From Saccoglossus kowalevskii (taxonomy: Eukaryota > Hemichordata > Enteropneusta > Harrimaniidae), in NCBI RefSeq assembly GCF_000003605.2, contig NW_003133845.1:499864-511719 (forward strand): 11,856 nt of DNA. The letters are read 5' to 3'. The translations under genes were made by a program, and so were the position numbers. Positions within the stretch are counted from its first letter, which is position 1; each line of letters opens with the position of its first letter. Positions 1-7,521 of this stretch are shown in pieces. The notes under the pieces were generated by a model, which saw nothing but the letters and a program-made list of their open reading frames with translations, did no database searches and had not been told where the DNA came from.

Positions 1-302
1 TCCAGGGTACTATTGGGGTTTGTTGTAATGCAATATCTACTGACTTTAAGTCCTGAAACATGATATGTGGGGTTCGATGAATTCTAAGCGCTCGCAGGAT
101 CTTGAATTATTGAATTCTTTACAAAAATAATCTGCACTTGTCTGGACTCAAAATGTGAACATCTACATTAAAAATTAATTTATGCATACACTTGCGATAT
201 TTTGTTACTTTAGAAGCTGCTGCAACTAGATGTGCTTTCATTTTATAAAACGAAAGTAAAACTGATCTTTAAAGATTCTAATCACATGAAATGCAACAGT
301 GA
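1..302. other. AT-rich sequence, no gene seen
   Basis: I see no ORF of useful length, RNA gene or clear repeat here. A GGTTCGA string near 73-79 resembles a tRNA B box, but it has no matching A box or cloverleaf upstream. This is most simply intergenic or intronic DNA. Confidence 0.5.
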
Positions 303-338
303 TGATGTAGAACAGTTTTTTTCCAGTGTTCTGCATCA
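303..338. repeat. Small inverted repeat (12-bp arms)
   Basis: TGATGTAGAACA (303-314) faces TGTTCTGCATCA (327-338) across a 12-nt T-rich loop. The arms pair except for one T.G position. The stem is too short for a miRNA precursor, and no flanking duplication suggests an element. It may be chance or the remnant of a foldback. Confidence 0.55.
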
Positions 339-861
339 CAGGCCAAACAATTTAGCACTGTTTATGCGCTTGACACAAAATCTGAAATTAATATGAGTAG
401 CTTTAACCTCATGTTAATATGGGAAGTAGAGAGTACAATGATTTTGTACACACTAGATTATCATCCTTTATTGCTTAATAAATATCAGGTGGAACCAGAG
501 TTTATTTTTTTCTAGTTCTCATCTTAAAAAAAAAAAAAAAATAAAGCTGAAAAAAAGACATAAATCAGAAAAAATATTTAGATTGGTGAATCTATTATGT
601 AAGATATGGGTTTGTGCAATTAGTACTTATTATATGCATTGTCAACATTTTAGAAACTTCTGATTATTCAAACACAACATCAACCAAAATAATGCTCAAT
701 AAATCTAATTTTTGGCTTGAATTTAGCAGGTATTAAATAAAAAGTATGGATACTTTGAATCGTGGGAACTATGTTTATTTGATAACATTACCTGCGTACT
801 TGATGTTTGTGAGCGATTATGACATTTTACATTTTTTCGTTTCAATTTATTTGAGGAACTT
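339..861. other. AT-rich stretch with a poly(A) run, no gene
   Basis: A run of 16 A lies at 526-541, about 44 nt after an AATAAA (477-482). This could be the decayed tail of a retroposed transcript, but no recognisable body or target-site duplication was found, so a simple homopolymer is equally likely. No coding sequence is visible in the rest. Confidence 0.45.
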
Positions 862-1112
862 ATTTGCATATTTGGATTATTTTAAGTTTTTTTTGAATAA
901 AATGTGAACAGACTTAATTATGGAAACATTTTACTCAAGACTTAATTATAAAAGATTCATGTACTGCTCATTATTGATTTTCAACATGTTTTTAATTTAA
1001 ATCTCATTTGCATATTCAATTAATATTTGTGAACTATAAATGAGTTAATAGTGTCTACGAAATTAATCTGCTTATTTGCATAAAATCAATATTTGTGAAT
1101 AAAGATTGAATG
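862..1112. repeat. Decayed repeat carrying three octamer (ATTTGCAT) motifs
   Basis: ATTTGCAT, the reverse complement of the POU octamer ATGCAAAT, occurs at 862-869, 1006-1013 and 1074-1081. The last two are each followed by ATTTGTGAA (1025-1033, 1091-1099), so a block with a period of about 66-68 bp appears duplicated. The first copy matches more loosely, with an AT-rich spacer and then AATGTGAACAG. Whether the octamers bind a POU protein is inference. AT-rich sequence produces this motif by chance fairly often, but three in 220 bp is a cluster. Confidence 0.45.
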
Positions 1113-1465
1113 AATTTTAAGGGAAATGATCCTATATTTGATATAACTGTCTGAGTTTGTTATAAATTACCTTATTGTGATCTTGAGACTACTATATAAT
1201 GGAACAATTTAATGGCATGAATTGGAGAAACTACTTTTTCTCAATAATTCTGTGTGAATTCATATATATCACAACGCTATTCTAAAATGTTACCAAGAAA
1301 ATTTTGAAAAAAAACACACATTCAATCATGATTAAATGGAAGACCAAAAATATTCAATCCATCAAATACTTCACGTAATAGACCGCAAGAACCTATAGAT
1401 ATATGAAATCATATTCATTTTTGGTTCAACATTTCTCTTTGTTTTGTTTTACCTGAGCTCTTGGT
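1113..1465. other. AT-rich stretch, nothing identified
   Basis: I see only short A/T runs and a TATATAT string near 1263. There is no ORF, RNA gene or organised repeat that I can support. Confidence 0.45.
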
Positions 1466-1538
1466 AGTCAGATCCAGGCATAAGGCCATTACATCAATCT
1501 ATTGATGTAAGTGCGCCCTCTATCATGCCAATCTGACC
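1466..1538. repeat. Imperfect palindrome with a perfect 10-bp core
   Basis: The core arms TTACATCAAT (1489-1498) and ATTGATGTAA (1501-1510) are perfect reverse complements separated by CT. Further out, GTCAGAT (1467-1473) pairs with ATCTGAC (1531-1537), and GGCAT (1477-1481) pairs with ATGCC (1525-1529), with unequal spacers. A GCGCCCTC string follows the core. The shape suggests a small decayed foldback or MITE. No target-site duplication could be assigned. Confidence 0.55.
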
Positions 1539-1769
1539 ATGCTCTACTATGTACTTGTGTGTATATGACATACTTTCATATACAAATGGTCATCTAAAAA
1601 AGTTGAGCAGTATCTGTTGTATTTACAATTATTAAAGTCGCACTATATTTTGATTTTAATTTAAAAGTAACAATATGGTATATTGAGGCTTTTTTTAAAC
1701 GTAGAGTCAAAATTGGCAGTTGTGCAGTGATTCTGTATGCAGGAAATAATTTAGATTTTATGATTAATC

Positions 1770-2439
1770 AAATCATGAAAATTGATTTACTTGAAATTTA
1801 AAGGGTGGTGGTTTTCACGCCGTGTCTTGTTCGATATGGGACTCATAGTGACGTATACAACACGTTTATATGAAATTTGAACACGAGCTGCATGATGACC
1901 ACCACCTTTTAACAGTATGAGAGGCATGAGTAGTTTGGTAAATGCATCAACATGTATAGTAATATGAAAGTGCAGTAAATAAGGAATCATGAAAACTTGA
2001 AATACTTGAAATTTAAAGGGTGGTGGTTTTCATGCCGTGTCTTGTTCGATATGGGACTCATAGTGACGTATACAACACGTTTATATGAAATTCGAACACA
2101 AGCTGCATGATGACCACCACCTTTTAACAGTATAAGAGGCATGAGTAGTTTGGTAAATGCATCAACATGTATAGTAAAATGAAAGTGCAGTAAATAAGGA
2201 ATCATGAAAACTTGAAATACTTGAAATTTAAAGGGTGGTGGTTTTCATGCCGTGTCTTGTTCGATATGGGACTCATAGTGACGTACACAACACGTTTATG
2301 TGAAATTCGAACACGAGCTGCATGATGACCACCACCTTTTAACAGTATGAGAGGCATGAGTAGTTTGATAAATGCATCAACATGTATAGTAAAATGAAAG
2401 TGCAGTAAACAAGGAATCATGAAAACTTGAAATACTTGA
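1770..2439. repeat. 215-bp tandem repeat, three copies
   Basis: Three head-to-tail units of exactly 215 bp occupy 1790-2004, 2005-2219 and 2220-2434. A diverged unit end lies at 1770-1789 and the first bases of a truncated fourth unit at 2435-2439. By eye, units 1 and 2 differ at 5 positions and units 2 and 3 at 6, about 97-98% identity. Ten of these 11 differences are transitions, and several are CpG to TpG or CpA, as expected from methylated-cytosine decay. Each unit begins with a GGGTGGTGG block and has GACCACCACC about 90 bp later, forming a foldback. Minus-strand frames of 67-72 codons run through each unit, but most differences would change amino acids and 215 is not a multiple of 3, so I treat the array as non-coding satellite. 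Confidence 0.95.
2012..2126. repeat. ~115-bp foldback inside each 215-bp unit (unit 2 shown)
   Basis: The left arm starts TTTAAAGGGTGGTGG and the right arm ends CCACCACCTTTTAA. Read inward on opposite strands, the arms share TTAAA, GGTGGTGGT, TCATGC and GTTCGA with a few mismatches and a small gap, giving arms of about 40 nt around a central GACGTATAC. Equivalent foldbacks lie near 1797-1911 and 2227-2341. This suggests that a MITE-like hairpin became the core of a tandem satellite, as happens in some Helitron-related and MITE-derived satellites. The element class is not proven. Confidence 0.7.
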
Positions 2440-2839
2440 CGTGTACTTCAAATTACTCGTTCATATCAGTTGATCCTATTAGAGCATTTGCGCTGTACGC
2501 TAATATATCAACCACATATTGCCATGCCAAAGCCAAACTTGTTATTTTAAGACAAATTATACTCTATTAGTCCTACTAAGATTAAACACAAACAGAGTTA
2601 TTTAAACAAGCACTAAGACATGGAGAGATTATTCGTGATTGCAATACTGCAGATAACAAGAAGCAGCGTGGATATTTTTTCAAGTACGTACTGCTTCAAA
2701 GTTTCGCTCCATGTGCTGTTGATATTCTTTGACTCAAGGTAAAAAACTAACACAGATATCCTATAGTGTGGATTAAATATTGCAAAATATTTCTGCATCA
2801 AAAACAATAGGACACCACGAATGTGACAGTATATGTATT
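2440..2839. other. AT-rich spacer, no gene supported
   Basis: A minus-strand frame of 83 codons runs through 2613-2864, but it has no recognisable motif and its 5' part overlaps the 91-bp repeat element, so it is probably chance. No RNA gene or repeat was recognised. Confidence 0.45.
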
Positions 2840-2930
2840 TACCGCACTTATTTTCGATAAGCACCCACCCCTAAAAAATCCTGATTTTCTGAGTTGAGGC
2901 CCCTGGGCGCTGACGCGGTCGAGTACGGTA
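2840..2930. mobile_element. 91-bp MITE-like element, TACCG...CGGTA ends
   Basis: The segment starts TACCGCAC and ends GTACGGTA, so the outer 5 bp are perfect inverted repeats (TACCG/CGGTA) and the AC/GT next inside roughly agree. It is clearly richer in G+C than its surroundings. On the minus strand it contains GCGCCCAGGGG, then GGGGTGGGTGCTTATC. The element at 10797-11028 has the same order of blocks (TACCG end, GCGCCCTGGG, then GGTGGG plus CCCTTAT). I infer two members of one non-autonomous family. No transposase is present and the target-site duplication is unclear. Confidence 0.5.
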
Positions 2931-3321
2931 TATGATAATAACAGTTGTCCACATTGCCATGTTATGCATTTCCCCAGTACGACCAAGTAAAAAAAAAACA
3001 TGTACACATTTTTATTTCATGAGCAGTTGTAATCATTATGATTGATAATTACATGTAAATGGGAAAAATGAAAATGAAGGAATTGCTATAATTCATATTC
3101 ATAATTCAGTCAGTTCAATTTAGATTAATGTATAAATACACAGTGGGAATGAGAATTAGTGATTAGTTAAAAAAAGTAATTAAAATTGAAATTTTATACT
3201 GTAAAAGGTTTGTGTCTTTCGTGTGAATTAACTTGAATTACAGGAAGCAAGAGGCAATGATCTCATTGTTTAGATGTATTATTTTTGTTGAATTAATTGC
3301 AAAGACTGCAAAGCGAATATC
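2931..3321. other. AT-rich stretch, nothing identified
   Basis: The stretch contains an A9 run near 2990 and several AT-rich partial inverted repeats that AT content alone could explain. No ORF, RNA gene or element end was recognised. Confidence 0.4.
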
Positions 3322-3486
3322 CACTTTTGTCACCTTTCAAAAAATGAAGCTGCTTATTCATCCAAAAAATTGTAGGTAATAGGAAAATATTGTCACTGAT
3401 GTTCAAAATTATCAAAGAAATTGTAGAAGAAAAAACATAAAAATTCACAAAATTTTGCAACAAAAAGTTTGCCTTCAAAGGGTGAC
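3322..3486 (-). repeat. Diverged AT-rich dispersed repeat, copy 1
   Basis: Read on the minus strand, this begins GTCACCCTTTGAAGG and continues through TTTGTTGCAAAATTTTG, CAATTTCTTTGATAATTTTG and a T-rich block to GAAAGGTGACAAAAG. The same order of blocks occurs on the plus strand at 4167-4357 (GTCACCCCAAGG, CCAAAATTTTGAATTTT, AATTCTTTGGTAATTTTG, GAAAGATGGC). The alignment by eye needs gaps. Low complexity inflates similarity, but the shared order argues for one old repeat family in opposite orientations. A 61-codon minus-strand frame here lies inside the repeat. Confidence 0.45.
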
Positions 3487-3594
3487 ATTTTTTTCAAATA
3501 AGATGCTCAGCTAAAGAGACCAGTCTAATAGTCACACATGATTGCACTGTAGTTAAAAAATCTGCAAGTAAAAATTTCCAGAATTTCTTGTTCA

Positions 3595-3653
3595 GAAATC
3601 ATCCCAAATATTATCACAGAATTTGTAGAAAAAATAATTTGCATAAAAAGTTC
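3595..3653 (-). repeat. Partial copy 2 of the AT-rich dispersed repeat
   Basis: On the minus strand this fragment reads TTTTTATGCA, a T run, TCTACAAATTCTGTGATAAT and ATTTGGGA. It parallels copy 1 (TTTTTATG, T run, TTCTACAATTTCTTTGATAA). It appears to be only the middle part of the family. Confidence 0.35.
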
Positions 3654-3925
3654 TATGAAATGAACTTATTAGTTTAAAAATTGAGTTAGAGTAGAGAATG
3701 CTAAGTTGGTAACCTAGGCGATAGAAAGGTTAGATTGGAATCGCATACTTAACTATTCCAATGAACAATGTTCAGTGTTTTATTTTTCCATTTGTTTTGC
3801 AAATACAGTCAGTAATTGGTTGTTATGTGATACTGCCATCAATACTGTCCAATCTCCCTCTGCTAACACTACACTGTTTGTCCTGATCACTTAGTAAAGC
3901 TGTCTGCTGGGAGAGTGCAGCTAAA
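3654..3925. other. Unassigned spacer before the 38-codon ORF
   Basis: No element was recognised. From about 3830 onward the sequence is less AT-rich and less repetitive than its surroundings and leads directly to the ATG at 3926. Confidence 0.4.
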
Positions 3926-4042
3926 ATGGAGTCTGATGATGATGTCTTAATGTTTTTTGCGTCTCCTTTACATTGCATTTCGCATCAATCATCTTGTCAA
4001 GGTGCTGGGTATGCTGCAAAGAATCATAATTTTGTAACGTGA
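3926..4042 (+). CDS. Possible 38-codon ORF or first-exon fragment, unknown function
   Basis: The ATG has a strong animal start context (A at -3, G at +4). The frame reads MESDDDVLMFFASPLHCISH and continues to a TGA at 4040-4042. The N-terminus is acidic (ESDDD) and then hydrophobic. I recognise no domain. Acidic-hydrophobic starts of this kind occur in some PIF/Harbinger-type transposon proteins, but that is only a loose impression. The local composition is less AT-biased than its surroundings. CAAG/GTGCTG at about 3999-4008 is a weak possible splice donor inside the frame. It could be a broken transposon 5' end, a first coding exon or chance. No continuation was found downstream. Confidence 0.2.
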   Translation: MESDDDVLMFFASPLHCISHQSSCQGAGYAAKNHNFVT

Positions 4043-4166
4043 ATATCACATTATATATGGTATTATTAATATTAATAAATGGAAATAATTATAATTCTGG
4101 GATTTGTTTCATCTATATGCAGTATTCCTATTACCATGGTATGAATAACAAGCTGAAAAATTGTTT

Positions 4167-4357
4167 GTCACCCCAAGGACGCTTCAATTTTTGCCACCAA
4201 AATTTTGAATTTTTTCTGTATTTTTCTGTAATTCTTTGGTAATTTTGAACCAAATACACGTCATTTTTTTTTGCCAGTAGTCTCAATGATTTGATTTTTT
4301 TTTGAAAAAAAAAATATAGAAAAAAATTATGCTGTGTGAAAGATGGCAGAACTTGAC
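4167..4357 (+). repeat. Diverged AT-rich dispersed repeat, copy 3
   Basis: This is the plus-strand counterpart of 3322-3486: GTCACCCC, CCAAAATTTTG, TTCTTTGGTAATTTTGAAC, T-rich tracts, then GAAAGATGGCAGAAC. Near its end an ATG at 4343 opens an 18-codon frame in good start context (MAELDFSMQRVKIFYVFK). Because it lies in repeat sequence and is so short, I do not call it a gene. Confidence 0.45.
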
Positions 4358-4399
4358 TTCAGCATGCAGCGGGTTAAGATTTTTTATGTATTCAAGTAA

Positions 4400-5246
4400 A
4401 AAACATTTTTCTTGTAATTACAGCCTCAAACTAAGTATAATTTTAGTTTCGTCGATTGGTGTTTGCGGAAATTCAGTTGTTATACATTCAAACACTTTTG
4501 TAATACTTCCACTGTTTGATTGTTTTTCGTTGACCCGATACTCTTCAGTAATTCCTAGATGTACTCTGTCATCGGACTTCAGGTCACTTGGTTATTTCTA
4601 ACAATGAGAACATAAATCAATTAAAGAGTGGCAAGGGAAAATGCATAAATAATTTACTTGTAATTAAGACAGTTTTATCAGTTACTATATTTACTCTGAG
4701 CCATAACATTTTTGGTACCAGGAATGTTTTAAAATTTTGTAATTTAAGTGCAATTCGTGAGGGAAGACCAAATTTTAAGAATACCGCTGTGACTCTGTCC
4801 GTCATATGCACTCCACTAAAAATGTCATTGCTAACAATTTTGTGTTTTTTTCTGACTCAAAAAAATTTGCAGAAAATTTTACAATTGTGTAATTAAGAAT
4901 TAAGTTCTAGACTTATTGAATCAAAGACCAAAGCTTTGAGTTATTTTTTTGTTAATTTGCATTAAAGTTGTATCCTGAGGTAATTCTTGAAGCTTTATTG
5001 GGACAATTATGTGTAATCGCTTGTGGTTTGAATTTGCAGAAAATATGAAGTAAATATTAAATTTTCTATGATTTTCGGTGATTTCAACTTCTGAATTGAT
5101 TATGTGTTCAAATTTCATTTGCGTTTATATTTGAGTTTAATTTTCTGACTCAGGTAGACTCACAAAGATCCTTTCTGAAACTTGGTAGTATAGGACACAA
5201 TACTTAAGAAATATTTCACATAAATGTCCAAATAAAGTCGTAGGTA
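4400..5246. other. AT-rich region with chance-length ORFs
   Basis: Plus-strand frames reach 102 codons (4588-4896) and 90 codons (4329-4601), with minus frames of 64-65 codons at 4617-4811 and 4921-5118. None shows a recognisable motif, signal peptide or domain, and they overlap on opposite strands. A splice-acceptor-like TTCTTGTAATTACAG ends at 4423. ATTTGCAGAAAAT occurs twice (about 4865 and 5033), possibly from another old duplication. I cannot support a gene. Confidence 0.4.
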
Positions 5247-5254
5247 TGACGTCA
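5247..5254. promoter_or_regulatory. Perfect CRE motif TGACGTCA
   Basis: This is an exact 8-bp palindromic CREB/ATF consensus. No TATA box or coding exon is evident within a few hundred bases. A single 8-mer in about 12 kb can occur by chance, so function is unproven. Confidence 0.25.
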
Positions 5255-6371
5255 GAGTGCAACTCTAGTAATTCGTTTGACATCATGGATTAGTATTTTC
5301 AAGAAATCTCTCTTTTTTTTCTTTTTAATTCCATATTCCAAGAAAGTCTGAAACTGAGAAACTTAAATGTGTCACCATGTAATCATGCATTTATCCATCT
5401 GCATCTATATTTCAACATTCTGGGTCCAATCAATTTTTCCATGTCATGTATACATCAAATGGAGTAGAATCGTGACCAAAAAAAAATACTTCAAATGTAT
5501 TCACCATGTGAGTGGCACATAGGACATTAAAATTACAATATTTGCTGAAAAGTATTCTTATTCTGCTGGTTGTCTAAATTTTGACTCTGGTTTTCACACC
5601 GTTCAACAAATAATTTCACAAGAAATTGCAGCGAAACCAATAAACAAGATTGGTTATGTGCTATATAAATATAATTTTAATGCCCACACTTGGTTGAGCC
5701 TAGTCAACCCCCTATTTATGAAATGGTTTAACCCAACAAAATTTAATGGGTAATACACTGATCATTAATTTAATCATTGAACATTAACAGCGTTATATAT
5801 CATGACACCTTTGTGCTATTATACTGGTAATATTTTTAATTAGATTATTTAGTTTAATGTCACTTTCACATTCAATTATGGAACCAAATTCTCAGAAAGC
5901 ATTAAATTACTCACCAATTTTTGTCACTGTATTTATTTGATGAATTTTATAAACTAAATTTCCACTTTGTTTGGAGAGCTGCAAACACTATATTCAAAGA
6001 AGTAGGATGTGCCTAGCGAAATGTACTGAATTATTCTGTACTTAGGGGGTTGTTTAGCCATCCCACACACATAAAAGTATGAAATAGAAGCCTGCATATA
6101 TATCATATATATTTCATTGGCCACACATTATTCATCACCTTTTCTATAGACCTGTGGGCACATTAAAGATCATATGTTGACTATCAGTCATGTTAGCTCT
6201 TATTCTCTAAAGTATTGTTTTATCATTGGCTTTTTTTTTTAATGTATGTAGAGTAATATTTCTGGATTAATTAAAAAAAATCAATGTTTCTAGTTCCCAT
6301 GTTTGATATATGGATTCTCACTGTACTGAGTGCGCTATTAAAAAAAGATTTTTTTTCTACAAATTTTCTCA
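5255..6371. other. Long AT-rich stretch, no gene
   Basis: No ORF above about 60 codons is present. Near 6078-6115, ATGAAAT and ATTTCAT flank a TATATAT-rich core, probably simple-sequence pairing. T and A runs occur near 5309, 6230 and 6270. No RNA gene or mobile-element end was recognised. Confidence 0.45.
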
Positions 6372-6387
6372 AATGTAAATTTACATT
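6372..6387. repeat. Perfect 16-bp palindrome
   Basis: AATGTAAATTTACATT equals its own reverse complement. It is AT-rich, so chance is a serious explanation. It could also be a dimeric homeodomain-type site. No flanking feature supports a role. Confidence 0.4.
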
Positions 6388-6991
6388 GCATTAAATATGT
6401 ATTTCTAAAACTGATAATTTCATAAATCATCATGTGACAAAACAAGTTCATCAATTTTTGTGCCCAAAAAAAAACAAAAACCTCATTTTGGTGGGAACAC
6501 TCAGAAACAATGAAGCACCATTAATAAAAGTTTTCTGACATAACAACAACTCAATCTAACTGTATAGCGAAAACGTGCGTGGCTATCATCGTCTACTTTA
6601 AATTCAAGAAATGTAGCTAACGGTTTCCATCAGTAAAGTAGCTAATAAATTTATATGATACCTGAAATAAACACCTCATGAATGCCAAATAAAAACGACC
6701 TCGCTGCCACGTAGACTTACTATAGGGCTGAGATTTGTGAGCAATTGAATTGAACTCCATAAATAGAACTGTTTGATTACTGGTAATAGAACAATAGACA
6801 CTGACCAAATGAAGATAGACTCAGTTCAATATCGGATAATATTAAAGGCAGGACGTATGGATGATGAACAACCCTAAAAATAGGAATTTATAAAAAAAAA
6901 AAAAAAAATTTATAAAATATATTTCTTTCAATATATCATATTTTCTCTATTTATTACTCATATACTTTATAAGTGATAAGGTGTTTCTATG
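6388..6991. other. AT-rich stretch with an A17 run, no gene
   Basis: A run of 17 A at 6892-6908 is bracketed by direct copies of AATTTATAAA (6885 and 6907), which looks like slippage or a tiny insertion. A 63-codon minus-strand frame (6617-6808) has no recognisable motif. No other feature was seen. Confidence 0.45.
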
Positions 6992-7146
6992 GTTACTGTA
7001 AAATTAAAAGTTAGCGAATATACTTTTTTTCTTATATTTTACATTCAACTCATCAAATATGAGTGAAAATAAATTTCATACAAAACACCCAAAAAGCCTT
7101 TTCAGTGAAAATTAATTCCAGCTAAAATAAAGTATTTTACAGTAAC
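6992..7146. mobile_element. MITE-like element with 13-bp perfect inverted ends
   Basis: GTTACTGTAAAAT (6992-7004) and ATTTTACAGTAAC (7134-7146) are perfect reverse complements 129 bp apart. Inside the ends the arms also share TTAGC followed by GAAT (allowing gaps), so similarity extends about 25-30 bp inward. TA dinucleotides lie near both outer borders (6988-6989 and 7147-7148), as for Tc1/mariner-type insertions, but the left border is offset by two bases, so the duplication is tentative. The length (about 155 bp) and absence of coding potential fit a MITE. Confidence 0.5.
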
Positions 7147-7521
7147 TAAAAAAATATGTCATTTTGGATTAGCTTTTGTAGCTATCTATTTGCTAAATTT
7201 TATTTTTTCTAAATCATGCTAGTTTTATTTTTGTTTTTTTGATACAATTACCGGTACTAGTTTTGTTTCGGCATTCATAAACTTCTTCTTTTTGCATTTA
7301 TCAGCTTTCTTTTTGCATTTTATAGTTCATTAGCATTCTTTCAAGCATTATATTTTTCCAAACTAAAAATGAAGGGGTAAAATATATTAGCAAAATGTTT
7401 GTAATTGTCAACATCTTCATTACTTTTTCTTGTGATTACAACAAATTGTTATCTTCAAACTTTATAAATATTATAATCAACCATGAAATCTGTGTCAAGT
7501 TTGATTTGTGATTGTCATCAA
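7147..7521. other. AT-rich spacer, no gene
   Basis: TTTGCATTT is repeated around 7292-7322, and a TTACCGGTAC string lies at 7248-7257, resembling the ends of the TACCG elements but without an element body. No ORF or RNA gene was seen. Confidence 0.4.

Noticed and set aside
67-85. tRNA gene suggested by a GGTTCGA B-box-like string
   Set aside because: No A box, acceptor stem or cloverleaf can be drawn. The GTTCGA strings near 9481 and 10201 likewise lack a tRNA fold.
1787-2420. Three similar minus-strand ORFs (67-72 codons) as a tandem gene family
   Set aside because: They are frames through a 215-bp satellite whose unit is not a multiple of 3. Differences between copies mostly change residues, the sequence is dominated by a foldback, and no domain is recognisable.
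1770-2439. Hammerhead ribozyme satellite
   Set aside because: Animal satellites can encode hammerheads, but the conserved CTGATGA core string is absent from the unit on both strands.
4588-4896. 102-codon plus-strand ORF as a gene
   Set aside because: It has no recognisable motif, an overlapping antisense frame of similar quality and AT-driven residue content. A frame this long is expected by chance in a window this size.
6714-6727. T7-type phage promoter (GACTTACTATAGGG)
   Set aside because: It matches only the downstream half of the T7 consensus with one mismatch. The TAATAC part is missing and nothing else suggests phage or vector sequence.
6885-6917. Retroposon tail at the A17 run
   Set aside because: The flanking AATTTATAAA repeats are short and AT-rich, no retroposon body precedes the run, and slippage explains it.
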